From: Spongilla lacustris
Taxonomy: Eukaryota; Porifera; Demospongiae; Spongillida; Spongillidae
Direction of reading: 5' to 3'
Length of the DNA stretch: 64,000 nucleotides
Assembly (NCBI GenBank): GCA_949361645.1
Contig: OX442430.1
Span: forward strand, 7,252,081 to 7,316,080
This document shows, in pieces, positions 37,144 through 50,195 of the stretch. The translations under genes and the position numbers were made by a program. The notes under the pieces are model-generated. The model was not told the origin of the DNA. It was given only the letters and a program-made list of their open reading frames with translations, and made no database searches. Positions within the stretch are counted from its first letter, which is position 1. Every line of letters starts with the position of its first letter.

Positions 37144-40100
37144 GGTTCTTTGTTATGTACTTTGCATGCTTTTAATACTTCTCCAGTAAATTAATGATTG
37201 TGGATGCTGTTGAGGTATGTAAACTACTGGGATAAATGAGGTGTGCTTTAAAATGGAAAATATAATGATGTGAGCTTTAATAGCTTTTACCTGTGTGTTA
37301 TTTTAAAAGTACATGTCATTGGTTCTAGGTACAAGTGACATAGTCTCTGCTTAGAAATATACCTGTATTAAAGAAGGGTGTGCTCTGCATCATGGATCTG
37401 ATAACTCAGATGAGCCTGCTGTGATTTGGGGGAGTGCTTTCATTACAAATATCAGCTAGGTTCCCAATGCTTGGATTTAAGAGCGGTGTCATTTTAGTTC
37501 CTTGGTCTAAGTTGGGATTTTATGACAGGTTTGCTTGCAACAAGTTGCTTTTTTATAGCTATTTTTTCCGCATCATAATATGTGCAACTGCTGCTTCTGG
37601 AAATAGACTCCCTGCATTAAGGGTTACTTCTTGTGAGGGTGTGCTTAACTGTCTAATGTTGCAACCCATTAGATGACATTGAGTAGAGATGAGTCCATTG
37701 ATCTTTTATCAGTGCTCACCTACGTTAGTTCTGTGTACTGATTCGTATTTAGGGAAGGGCTCTCTCGTACATGTATTTAAGTGAGTCATCATTTTTAATG
37801 CTAGGAGCCGATGCTTTTATTTTAGAGCATCAGCTCATTTGCCAAGCCAGCTATGTTTTGGATTGATTTCTTGGGAAGAGTGCTGTTTTTTAGGATAAGT
37901 TATGCTTAAGAAAGTTATGAATCTTATAGCTAGTTACCAGATCACAAATGGTGCTGTTGTTTATAGCATGGGTAGGCTCTCATCACTAGGAGACACTGTG
38001 ATGTGGATTTAAGAGTGGTGTTATTTTGCCACATTGTGAGCAATTGTGTGTCGAATTAGTGGTAGAATCATTGCTTTAAAAGACTCCTAGGAAAAGCTCT
38101 ATGTTATAAATGAGGGAGTGCTTTAATTCAAAATGTAACAATACAGGCTTCTTTTTTATTGCACTAAAAGGAGAAACTTTGCTGTTTTAAGTACTTGCAT
38201 TGCGATGTGAGCCTCTAAGCTAGTTCCAGGTCATCGTGTGTAATTGTTGTTCTTTAATTATGTTAACTCTTTACTTTTTAAGGTGTTCTAAAGCTTACAA
38301 CCTCCAGTAAGGTTTAAAATGTTTGGGAAGTCAGCTGTACATCTTAAGAGGGCATCATGTTTTGAGCCTAGCTGTTAGTTTGTAATATGTGACGTTGCTT
38401 TGTATGAGCTTTAGGAGACTCCTGTTGAGATGTGAAGGAGTGATTTCATTTTAAAGTATCCAGGTTTTAGAAGTTCGAATGAAAGTTTGGTGCATGTCTT
38501 TGACAGTTGTTGTGACCCTTTTAGCTTGTATTTTATTACATTTTTAGCCTGGGTGTTTATTAGAAAAACCTTGTTTTTGTGTTGAAATGATTCATTCTGT
38601 AGGAACTTTAGATTATTGGAAAGATTATTGGTTTAAGAGAGGGACGTTGTGAGCCACTTACCTAAGTTCCCACTGACATTGTGCATGTGCTACGTATCAG
38701 TACTGTGTTGTTATGTGAGTGTGTGCTTTTGGTAAAGTAATGATTATTAAGGTATGTAAACCACTGTGTTAAATGAGGTGTGCTTTCATTGAAAACGTAA
38801 CAATCTGAGCTTCTATCTGTGTGCTATTAAAAGTACATGTAGTCTCTGCTTAAAAATACACTTGTATATGCTGGGGAATGTTTGAAAGGTGTGCGTTGCA
38901 TCATGAGTCTGACAACTCAGACAAGCCTGTTGTGACTTGGGGGAGTACTTTCATTACAAAATATCACAAGTCACCAGCTACAGGTTCCATAGCTTGAATT
39001 TAAGAGCAGTGTCATTGTAGTTCCCGGGTCTATAAGTTGGGGTTTCAATGAAGATAACTGTTGTAGGACAGGTTTGCTTGCAACAAATTGTGAGTCTTTA
39101 CACTTTTAAAAATATAGCCTATTTTCATATCATAATGTGTTCTAACTGGTGCTTATGGATATAGACCCTCTGCTTTAAGTGTTACTTTTAGTGAGGGTGT
39201 GTTAGCTGTCTAATGCATTAGGTGATTGAGTACATATGAATCCATCGATCCTTTCTAAGCACCTAAACTTGTTCTGAGATTATAATGTGTACTGGTTTTA
39301 GCCGCTGTCTCATACACGCATTTAAGTTTTTTAATACTTTCAGTCGATGCTTTTATATTAGAGCATCAGCTCATCTGTCAAGCCTCCAGCTATGTCGTGG
39401 AACAACAAGTGCTGTTTTTAAGATAGGTTGTGCTTAATCAAGTTATGAGTCATATAGCTAGCAATCTGTGGTGCTGCTTTTTAAGCGTGCCTGTTGTGAT
39501 TAGTGTTGCAAGTGCGTTTGTGATCCTTGGATTTAAGAGTGATGTAATAACACCATGTTGTGAGCAATTGTGTGCCAAAGTAGTGATAGAATCACTGCTT
39601 TATGAGACTGCACGGAAAAGCTCTATGTTAAATGAGGGAGTGCTTTCATTCAAAATGTAATGGTGCAGGCTTGTTACTAAACGTTAAACATTAAAAATAA
39701 AAAGTTGTAATTCCAGATCAATGTGTGTAAGTGTTGTTCTTTAAAATTATGCATGCATGGTGACCCCTTGCTTTAACAGTCACCTGTTGTTATGTTGAGT
39801 GTTCTAAAGCTTACGGTTTCCTGCAAGGTTTAAAATGTTTGGAAAGTCAGCTGCATGTCTTAAGAGAGCATGGGTAGGCTCTAAGTCTCATGATTATACC
39901 TAGTTACCTGCAAGTCACAATTTATACTGCTTATGGACCTGTTGTGATTTGAAGAATTGCTTTAGTATCGAGTAATGTTATAAGTAGCTTTCGTGATGCT
40001 TGGCACCACATTAGCAAAATAGAAATAATAGGATCACTGATTTAATAGACTCGTATGAAAAACTCTGTGTTAAAACAGATACAACTTTGTGTGTTACATC

Positions 40101-41253
40101 ATTAAATGTGAATTTGAAGGTTGTAAATTTAAGATGATGCATGGAAAATTGTTGTTCCAGCATAAAGCATTTGGGAAGTCAGCTATATGTCTATAGCTAG
40201 AGAGCATCATGTTTTGAGCCTGATATTAGCAACATGTATTTTCCAGATCATAATATGTTGCTTATCTGTCAGCTTTAAGAAATCCTATTGAGATTGGAGT
40301 AAGTGTTTTCGTTTAAAATACTGTTGCAAACCTCCAGCTATAGGATTTATATGTCTGGGTGGTGCATGTCCTTGTATATGATTTAATGCAGAGCCTTTTA
40401 GCTGTAAAGAGACTAAGGTGTTATGTGTGCTTCAAAATGTGTTTAGTTTGTGTTAAATGATTCATGTGTTTTATTTTTTATTTTGAAGTAAGGTTAAAGG
40501 TACAAGTTACATGTACACTCGTAGGAACTTGAGATTCTTGGAAAGATGAAGAGAGTGATGTTGTGAGCCACATTACCTAAGCGCCCAGGACATTGTGCAT
40601 GTGTAAATGTATATCAGTATCCAGTAATGTTGGCAAAAGTATTGTGCATGCTTTTGAGGTACGAAACCCTGTGTTAAATGAGGGTGTGATTGTACTGAAA
40701 GAGCCTATAGCTGTGTTAGTTATATCTATTAAAAGTAAGGTTAGAGGTAGTCTCTGCTAAAAAATACACCTGTTTGTTTGGAGAAGATTCCAATTTTAAG
40801 ACACTATCCAGTAATTGTACTGTGTGTATTTAACACATAAGGTTAGAGGTAGTAATTATAAAAGAGGCATTATTTATTTTGTGCTTTTATTTAAAAGTTG
40901 CAAGCCTCCAGCTGCATACATGTACATGTAGATTTCTAATGCAACATGTTGTGGGGCTCCACCTTAAATCAGTTTTCAGGTCATAGTGGGCTAAAGTACG
41001 GGTAGATGGGCTTGCAACTTCGTTGTTATGTGTGATTGTGCTTGCATTTAACTTGTATGAACGAAACCGATGTACATGTTAGAAGCTCAACTTACACCTT
41101 CAATGAAAGCACACCCTCATTTAAAATGAATGTTTTTTTAAGCAAACAGAATGATCAGTCATCTTGTGTGATGTTACATTATGCTATGTTAAAGCACACC
41201 CTCACACTCTTTAAGCAGAGAGTCTCCACCCATACAAGCACTATGACCTGAGA

Positions 41254-41362
41254 CATCATCATGCAAAGCACACCTCTCTTAAAAGAGAGGTGTGCTTTGC
41301 ATGATGATGCGCAATGTATGGGGAAGATTTATGTTAACATAAATCTTCCCCATACATTGTGC
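41254..41362. repeat. Two adjacent near-perfect hairpins close to the axis of the giant inverted repeat
   Basis: 41254-41309 pairs CATCATGCAAAGCACACC with its complement around AAAA. 41309-41362 pairs GCAATGTATGGGGAAG with its complement around TTAA. Both form stems of more than 24 bp with almost no loop. Confidence 0.9.
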
Positions 41363-42107
41363 ATATCTTCATATGCAGACTATAGCTGTAAGCTATACAT
41401 AACCAGGACACTACATTCACTGAATTCGAATGGACACCCAACCTTCAATATCATGTACATATCATGTACATGTACCTTGCCCTTGCTGAGTAAAATTTGT
41501 GAACTCATATCAGTAACATCTCTCACAAGAAGGAACAATGCAAATCAAATTCACAAAAAACCTAGTCACTATGAATGTAATTAGTCATCTGCATGTTTGT
41601 AAAATGCTTCTAATATGTACAACTGGCCAAATGGTGCACTGCACTGCACATACACCAATAGGAGAAACCATCAGAAAAAAAAAAACAGCACGAAAAATCA
41701 TCTTCTATGGAATTAAAGCACACTCTGACTTAACAACAAAGCAGAGCACACATGAACTTCAATCATCAGCCTTCAAATCATCTGGGGGGTAGCTGGAGGT
41801 ATTTAGCATTAACCCTGTACATTAAGATTATAGGGTTTTTTTAGGGCTCTGCAGAGCCTTTTTGAAATTAAAAAACCCACATTTGATTATTCAGATTTGC
41901 CTTTTTTAGTTTTCCCCCCCCCCCCCCCCCCCCCCCCCCACCCCCGCCTTGTTAAATTCTTAGATCAGGGGATGCTTCCATGTAAATGACACCTTAACCC
42001 TGTTTTTAAAGCACTTTGAAAACTTACAGAGCTTTGTTACTTTCAGAAAAAGATTAAAGGATCACTTTACAAGCTCTATGATGATTGGAGAAAAGCAGTA
42101 ATAGAAC

Positions 42108-42215
42108 CAATAAAAATGCAGGGATAGTTAACCAATACAAATTCAGGGATTTTTAATCAATAGAAATGCAGGGGTAGTTGCCCAATAGAAAAGCAGGGAT
42201 AGTTGACCAATAGAA
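42108..42215. repeat. Short tandem repeat, about 25-bp unit
   Basis: Four or five units of AATGCAGGGATAGTT(A/G)ACCAATAG, variably degenerate, just upstream of the transposase remnant. Confidence 0.7.
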
Positions 42216-42273
42216 TGCAGCATTTGGAGACCAATTAGATTATCCAATAAAGTATAAAAATGGTGCAGTTCCT

Positions 42274-42924
42274 TTGTGTGCACATGACTGTGAAGAATGC
42301 CTCGAGCAGCAAGAGCCCATTGACCAAAGAGCTGCAATAGTAAGGCTCTACTATGAGAGTGGAAAAAATGCCTACCTCACAGTAAGCAGGTTCAGGAGAG
42401 ACTACCCAGCCTACATAACTTTGTGCCGAAGCACTGTGCTTAGGTTGGTATCTACATTGTAAATTTGAGGAGCATGGGACCATGGAAAACAGACTGAAGC
42501 AGCATTGTGGAAGGAAGAAGTCTGTTAGAGTGCAAGCCAACATTAACATCCTTGCTCAGTGCATACAGAGGAATCCCCATGTCAGTACACGGCGCATTCA
42601 AGCTCACACAGGGCTAGACAGGTCAAGCACACAGAAGATGTTGAAGAAGGACCTCCATATGAAGGCATACCATGATCTCCTCCTGCAGTGCAGGCTTTAA
42701 AAGCACCTGATGCTGCCAAGAGGGTAAAGTGGGCTGAGGATTTCCTTGATGCAGTCATGCTTCTATGGACAACAGTTGGACACATTGAGGGAATTGAGGA
42801 TGGCAATTCAGAATGCAATCCAAGCCATCCCAGCTAGGATGGTGCACAATACCACATTAAAAGTAGTGGAAAATGCTAGAAAACTAATAGAAATTCAAGG
42901 ACTTCAGTTGGGCATTTATAATTA
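42274..42924 (+). pseudogene. Broken IS630/mariner-type transposase (DUF4817-like N-terminus), catalytic core deleted
   Basis: The first frame (42274-42462) carries IVRLYYESGKNAYLTVSRF, typical of the DUF4817 helix-turn-helix domain of these transposases. A 1-nt frameshift near 42461 leads to KFEEHGT and a second helix-turn-helix region with STRRIQAHTGLDRSSTQKML. A further shift near 42690 leads to ALKAPDAAKRVKWAEDFLDA, the segment that normally precedes the DDE core. The sequence then jumps to a C-terminal-like stretch (AIQAIPARMVHN), so the catalytic domain is missing. It cannot encode an active enzyme. It lies inside the giant inverted-repeat element and is probably related to its own transposase. 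Confidence 0.75.
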
Positions 42925-45900
42925 AAGTGACATTGTATGGTGTGTACGTGCATATTGCAAGTATCGTGTTATGCAGTAATCTTTTGAGCAGACTATGCAT
43001 AGCTAGAAGCTCACAAAAACAACACATGGAAATAAATTAACCACCTCTAATACATGTAAGACAATACTTTTCCATCATCCAAAAATCTAGACCTGGAGGT
43101 TTTATTTCATGTTAAGCACGTGTTCACTTTACAACAGGTTCCCTTAGAATCATGTACTCAAGCATAAGCAACAACACACAATGTGATCTAACAATGATGC
43201 AGAGCACACCTCTCTTTTAGAAACAGCATTCTTCCCTATCGTAGTCTATACTGTGCTGGCAGCGTAACATCAAAGGATGCTATTGCACATATTCTGACCT
43301 AACATGAGTTCATAAACACTTTTTGAATACCCAATAGCATGAAACTTAGTCTGGCCACAATTGCAGTTTTTCTAAGCAAATATTACATTAAACTAGCTTT
43401 TTAACAAACAACAAGTCTTTTCTAAAGAAAGCATCCACGTATATTTATGTACACATAGAGACATGAACTGAAATCACAACAAAAAGAAACACACTTTCTT
43501 AAAACCAATCATCCAAACCTGCAAGACCACTAGATGCTTTGAAATGTAAGCACTCCCTCACATTACAGTAGGCTCAAAACTTGATGCTCTCTTAAGGCAT
43601 ACAGCTGATTTCCCAAACATTGCGGGAGACCGTAAGCTTTAGAACACCTCAACAACAGGTGACTGTTAAAGCAAGGGGTCACCATGCATGCATAATTTTA
43701 GAGAACAACACTTACACACATTGATCTGGAATTACAACTTTTTTTTTTTAAACAAATAAAGTGTTTAACTTTTAGTAACAAGCCTGCACCATTACATTTT
43801 GAATGAAAGCACTCCCTCATTTAACATAGAGCTTTTCCGTGCAGTCTCATAAAGCAGTGATTCTATCACTACTTTGGCACACAATTGCTCACAACATGGT
43901 GTTATTACATCACTCTTAAATCCAAGGATCACAAACGCACTTGCAACACTAATCACAACAGGCACGCTTAAAAAGCAGCACCACAGATTGTTTGTTATAT
44001 GACTCATAACTTGATTAAGCACAACCTATCTTAAAAACAGCACTTGTTGTTCCACGACATAGCTGGAGGCTTGACAGATGAGCTGATGCTCTAACATAAA
44101 AGCATCGACTGAAAGCATTAAAAAACTTAAATGCGTGTATGAGACAGCGGCTAAAACCAGTACACATTATAATCTCAGAACAAATTTAGGTGCTTAGAAA
44201 GGATCGATGGGTTCATATGTACTCAATCACCTAATGCATTAGACAGCTAACACACCCTCACTAAAAGTAACACTTAAAGCAGAGGGTCTATATCCATAAG
44301 CACCAGCAATGCATGTACTTAAAACAGCAAAGTTTTTACTTTTAGTGCAATAACAAAGAAGCCTGTACTATTACATTTTGAATTAAAGCACTCCCTCATT
44401 TATAACATAGAGCTTTTCCTAGGAGTCTCTTAAAGCAATGATTCTACCACTAATTCGACACACAATTGCCTACAATGTGGCAAAATAACACCACTCTTAA
44501 ATCCACATCACGGTGTCTCCTAGAGATGAGAGCCTACCCATGCTATAAACAACAGCACCATTTGTGATCTGGTAACTAGCTATAAGATTCATAACTGTCT
44601 TAAGCATAACTTATCCTAAAAAACAGCACTCTTCCCAAGAAATCAATCCAAAACATAGCTGGCTTGACAAATGAGCTGATGCTCTAAAATAAAAGCATCG
44701 GCTCCTAGCATTAAAAATGATGACTCACTTAAATACATGTACGAGAGAACCCTTCCCTAAATACGAATCAGTACACAGAACTAACGTAGGTGAGCACTGA
44801 TAAAAGATCAATGGACTCATCTCTACTCAATGTCATCTAATGGGTCGCAACATTAGACAGTTAAGCACACCCTCACAAGAAGTAACCCTTAATGCAGGGA
44901 ATCTATTTCCAGAAGCAGCAGTTGCACATATTATGATGCGGAAAAAATAGCTATAAAAAAGCAACTTGTTGCAAGCAAACCTGTCATAAAATCCCAACTT
45001 AGACCAAGGAACTAAAATGACACCGCTCTTAAATCCAAGCATTGGGAACCTAGCTGATATTTGTAATGAAAGCACTCCCCCAAATCACAGCAGGCTCATC
45101 TGAGTTATCAGATCCATGATGCAGAGCACACCCTTCTTTAATACAGGTATATTTCTAAGCAGAGACTATGTCACTTGTACCTAGAACCAATGACATGTAC
45201 TTTTAAAATAACACACAGGTAAAAGCTATTAAAGCTCACATCATTATATTACATCATGGCACCACACGTACATAAAACCATCTAAAACCTAGCTGTAAGC
45301 TTGCTACACCACAACAGGAGTCTCCTAAGGCTGATACATAAGCAACAGCACATACATCATAAACTGGGAACTACATGTAGCTAACAGCAAGGCCCAAAAC
45401 ATGATGCTCACTTTAAGACATACAGGATTGTGATTTGCTAAGAAACTCGTAGCTATATGAATTGAAATTAAAGCTCAAACTCTCTAACGGCACTATTTGC
45501 GTGATATTATCTAAAACATAGCTCGAGGCTTTACACATCAGCTGATACTCATAAATGAAAGCATTGGCCCCTAACATAGAAACATGACTCATTAAAATAC
45601 TAAAGCACATTATGATTGTGAAACTAGCTACAACCCTACCCGATCCTTACTGGTCAACATTAGACAGTTAAGCACACCTTCACATAAAGAAAAACCAGAG
45701 AGTCTATATGCAAAGGCCACAGTTAACACAGCTAGAAAGGCTCCGAACATGATGCAAGCACACCTCACCTACAACAGCTGACTTCTAAATTCATCTAATC
45801 CCAATTTAGGCCCACCCTGATCTGGGAACTAGCTAACAGGCTCGCAATGGGATACAGTGACACTGATCTTAAATCCAATCATTGAAAACCTGTTCGGCAG

Positions 45901-47230
45901 CTTGTAACATTAGCTGGCTATTTTTAACAAAAGCACCCAATCATATCACAACTGTCTGTTTAAAAAGAAGAGAGCCATCCATACACAAGCAGCACCAAAA
46001 AAAGATCTGGGATGAACATTGAAAGTAACGCACACCTTCTCTTTAGAAAAACAAATTATCTGGAGGCTTGCAACATTAGCTTTGAATAAAGTCTAACATA
46101 ACTACGAGAATTTGTTAAAGAGATTGGTGGTGACACATAATTAAGAAACAGCACACACTATGATCTGGAACTAGAAATAAGGCTTGTACCCACTTTTCTT
46201 TAAGCTGCAACCTTTGCTATCATCTAAACCTGCAGGTGTATTTTTAAGCAGAGACTACCTTTAACCTTAATAACACTCACAGCCAGAAGCTCACGTTACA
46301 TTATAAATGAAAGCACCCCCTAATTAGATTTACAAGGCAAATACCTAGCTTAACAGCATGCACAATTAATCACTTTACTGCATGGAGGCTTGAATGCTCT
46401 CTGACCCTTCACATATGTATGACATGAGGCTTTCCTTACAGTATCAAATGGCACTTCACATAACACAAAGTACCCATACGTAGACTAGCATTGGTTTGGC
46501 TCCACGGGATCTTAGCTACGTAGCTAGCTAAGAGACAAAATCAGATATGTGCACAAATTACTAGTACTGTGTGCTGCTTGGATGCGATGCTGCTGTAAGC
46601 TATTAGCTCCGAGAGAGCTGTAATCTTTTTAGATTTGATTTTTGCGTGTGTAATAACACACACACGCGTGTATACACGTGTGCGTCTCCGTTTCCTAACT
46701 CACAGAATGGCATTGCATGTCAAATTCTTATCAGCCCGTAGTAGTGTCTGTCTGTACGATTGTGCTAATTGGTGCGCACCACATTGGATGTAAACATGTA
46801 ATTAGCTCGTAACACCCACGTAGGAGGTGGGGCATTGCTTTTTTAAAAGGGGCATTGCTTTTTAAAAAGATCCGCCTCCGAATTGTATCACGTGACTGAG
46901 ACTGCTTATTTAATCACGAAATAAGTCTTGGGACGAGGTCGCGTGCGCATGCGTACGCGACGAGAAATAAGTAGTGGGTCGTAGTTTTAGTTGTGAATGT
47001 GAAAAAAATCCAATATTTTGAACGAAGCTTCACAATCGATATGTAAACACATACGAACTTTTAAAATCAGTTAATTTGTTGTGCTTATTAAAATTAATTA
47101 GCATGATTAATAACGTATTAATTAAATGGATGTAAAAAAATTTGAGGAAACCGACCAACTTAGTTTCAAAATATGAGATTTTTTTCTTACTCCTATCAAA
47201 AGTTATTCTCATTCAAAAGCGTTGCGTTCA

Positions 47231-47731
47231 TAATAACAAGCAACATAGCTTCTGTACTGATGCTAAGCAAAAAGTAACGGCGAATGTAAAAGATGGCTTC
47301 TGAACTTCAGCGTGCGCGTGCCTCGTATAACGGACCCGCGATTTTGTCTTGCATGTCTTGAACACAAGCTTTCTGTGGCATTTTCGGTAAGTGCAGAAGG
47401 TTTTACAATCTACTCGACGTGATTTAAAACGATCGCTATAGCGATTACAATCGATGTTCATTTGCTTGTCTCTGTGCAATATGCATCAGAAAGAGGCAAA
47501 GTCTTCTCCAATACGGCAATAAACTACAATATCGGCACACTGCCACTCTAAAGAAAAAACAGGACATTTATAAAAACTCTTACTCTAGTATATGCATGCT
47601 GTTTTCTTACTGTAAAAAGTAAGCATTGCATGATCAATCTATATATGATTAAACATGAAAATGATCCTATATGAGAGATCGAGGCACCATATATATATAT
47701 ATAATATTATAATAATTATATATATATATTA
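47231..47731. other. Spacer between the giant element and the palindromic MITE cluster
   Basis: No gene recognised. It ends in an (AT)n-rich stretch (about 47691-47730), the target context of the next elements. Confidence 0.5.
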
Positions 47732-48551
47732 TGGGACAGTATCCGCGAAAATTTCGTACGTTTTATATCATTATAAGATAATAGTGTTATAACGTTTGAA
47801 TCGCTATATCTTCCGAACGGTAAACGTTATTGACATCCTATTTTCAACACTTCATACTACACCATTTCTCTATGACAAAATACATTTTTGAGTCTTGCAC
47901 TTGCTCCTTGCCAGCATTACAACGTTCGATACTCCACCGGGTTCAAACCCGCCATAACTTTCGATAGGAGCAATTAAATCGCTTCAAATTCAGTTTGTAG
48001 GTAGAGAGGTCCTATTCCTATTCATTTGTTCTGTTCGTTAATTTTTATATCATCCGTTACGGAGATACAATTGAACAAACCACGTGCATTTTTTCCCGCT
48101 TGATTCGCGCCAATGATTTGGGCAATCGCTTCTCGCTCAATGTATGGGGAGGCGGTGGTTATATCATTGGCGCGAATCAAGCGGGAAAACGCACACGTAG
48201 TTTGCTCAACTGTATCTCTGTAACGGATGGCATAAAAATTAACGAACAGAACAAGTAGATAGGTATAGGACCTCTCTACCTACAAACCGAATTTGAAGCG
48301 ATTTGATTGCTCCTATCGAAAGTTATGGTGGGTTTGAACCCGGTGGGGTATCGAACGTTGCAATACTGGTACGGAGCAGCTGCAAGACTCCAAAATGTAT
48401 TTTGTCATAGAGAAATGGTGCAGTATGAAGTGTTGGAAATTGGAAGTTGATAGCGTTAACTGTTCGGATGTTATAGCAAATCAAACGTAATGCATTTTTA
48501 TTATACTTTTTTATAATACACGCTAGGTCCCTTTTCTCGTAAACTTTCCCA
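47732..48551. mobile_element. Palindromic 820-bp MITE, TGGGACAG family, copy 1
   Basis: Begins TGGGACAGTATCCGCG and ends with a diverged inverse (TTTCCCA). The two halves are inverse complements through most of the length: shared blocks include GAATCGCTATATCTTCCGAA, GTCTTGCACTTGCTCC and the CCCGC/GCGGG region at the centre. No ORF. Flanked by TA-rich DNA. Confidence 0.85.
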
Positions 48552-48555
48552 TATA

Positions 48556-50195
48556 TGGGACAGTATCCGCGAAAATTTCGTACGTTTTATATGGGACAGT
48601 TTCCGCGAAAATGTCCGAGTTTTATAACATTATAATCTTATAAAAATACTTCTTGTTTGAATCGCTATATCTTCCGAACGCTAAACGCTATCAACTTCCT
48701 ATTTTCGAAAGTTCATATTACACCATTTTTCTATGATAAATTACATTTTGGAGTCTTGCACTTGCTCCATGCCAGTATTGCAACGTTCGATACCCGACCA
48801 GGTTCAAACCCGCCATAACTTTAGGTAGGAGTAATCAAATCGCTTCAAATTCGGTTTGTAGGTATAGAGGTCCTATACTTATCGATTTGTTCTGTTCGTT
48901 AATTTTTATGCCATCCGTTACGGAGATACAGTTGAACAAACTACGTCCACTTTATCCCGCTCGATTCCTGCCAATGATTTTGGCAAATCGCGTCCCGCTC
49001 AATGTATGGGGAGGCGGTTGTTATATCATAGGCGCGAAACGAGCGGGAAAAAGTGCACGTAGTTTGTTCAACTGTATCTCCGTAACGGATGGCATAAAAA
49101 TTAGCGAACAGTACAAATCGATAGGTATAGGACCTCTGTACCTACAAACCAAATTTGAAGCGATTTGATTACTCCTACCCAAAGTTATGACGGGTTTGAA
49201 CCCGGTCGGGTATCGAACGTTGCAATACTGGCATGGAGCAAGTGCAAGACTCCAAAATGTAATTTATCATAGCGAAATGGTGTAGTATGAACTTTTGAAA
49301 ATAGAAATTCGATACCGTTTAGCGTTCGGAAGATATAGCGACTCAAACAAGAAGCATTTTTATAAGATTATAATGTTATAAAACTCGGACATTTTCGCGG
49401 AAACTGTCCCATATCATTATAAGATAATAGTGTTATAACGTTTGAATCGCTATATCTTCCGAACGGTAAACATTATTGACATCCTATTTTCAACACTTTA
49501 TACTACACCATTTCTCTATGACAAAATACATTTTGGAGTCTTGCACTTGCTCCTTGTCAGCATTGCAACGTTCGATACCCCACCGGGTTCAAACCCGCCA
49601 TAACTTTCGATAGGAGCAATCAAATCGCTTCAAATTCGGTTTGTAGGTAGAGAGGTCCTATACCTATCGATTTGTTCTGTTCGTTAATTTTTATATCATC
49701 CGTTATGGAGATACAGTTGAACAAACTACGTGCATTTTTTCCCGCTTGATTCGCGCCAATGATTTGGGCAAATCGCTTCTCGCTCAATGCATGGGGAGGC
49801 CGTGGTTATATCATTGGCGCGAATCAAGCGGGAAAACGCACACGTAGTTTGCTCAACTGTATCTCTGTAACGGATGGCATAAAAATTAACGAACAGAACA
49901 AGTAGATAGGTATAGGACCTCTCTACCTACAAACCGAATTTGAAGCGATTTGATTGCTCCTATCGAAAGTTATGGTGGGTTTGAACCCGGTGGGGTATCG
50001 AACGTTGCAATGCTGGTACGGAGCAACTGCAAGACTCCAAAATGTATTTTGTCATAGAGAAATGGTGTAGTATGAAGTGCTGAAAATAGAATGTCAATAA
50101 CGCTTAACGTTCGGAAGATATAGTGATTCAAACGTTATTACACTATTGTTTTATAATGTTATAAAACGTACGAAAGTTTCGCGGATACTGTCCCA
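48556..50195. mobile_element. Palindromic MITE, TGGGACAG family, copy 2, interrupted by copy 3
   Basis: Starts TGGGACAGTATCCGCG and runs 36 bp to 48591. It is broken by copy 3 and resumes at 49412 (TATCATTATAAG) to end at GGATACTGTCCCA. Without the insert it is about 820 bp, like the other copies. Confidence 0.88.
48592..49411. mobile_element. Palindromic MITE, TGGGACAG family, copy 3, nested in copy 2
   Basis: Exactly 820 bp, from TGGGACAGTTTCCGCG to the inverse CGCGGAAACTGTCCCA. It is flanked by a TA duplication (48590-48591 and 49412-49413). The uninterrupted target is visible in copy 1 (GTTTTATATCATTATAAG). TA duplication points to Tc1/mariner-type mobilisation. It is more self-symmetrical than copies 1 and 2, so probably younger. 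Confidence 0.93.

Larger units (their letters stand above)
34704..47230. mobile_element. Giant foldback-like DNA transposon with long repetitive inverted arms
   Basis: The left terminus is TA/CAGGGTGTCCACGAATG. The inverted right terminus keeps the inner TGAACGCAACGCTTTT but has lost the outer 15 bp. The arms align over kilobases in inverted orientation: 34719-35000 with 46950-47230, 35640-35740 with 46190-46270, 36500-36670 with 45255-45420, 37434-37676 with 44833-45075, 39430-39660 with 43792-44022 and 39780-39860 with 43590-43700. The right arm carries deletions, one of about 580 bp. Each arm is made of degenerate repeats such as GAGGGTGTGCTTTCATT, AGCCTCCAGCTATG and AGTCTCTGCTTAAAAATA, whose orientation flips near 41.0-41.1 kb. 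A TA target and a mariner-like terminus agree with the transposase remnant at 42274-42924. Confidence 0.85.

Noticed and set aside
37434..37676. Apparently conserved ORF also found at 44833-45075 (and 39430-39660 with 43792-44022)
   Set aside because: The pairs are the two arms of the giant inverted repeat. Their similarity comes from the DNA repeat, and the peptides are Cys/Phe/Val-rich without any domain.
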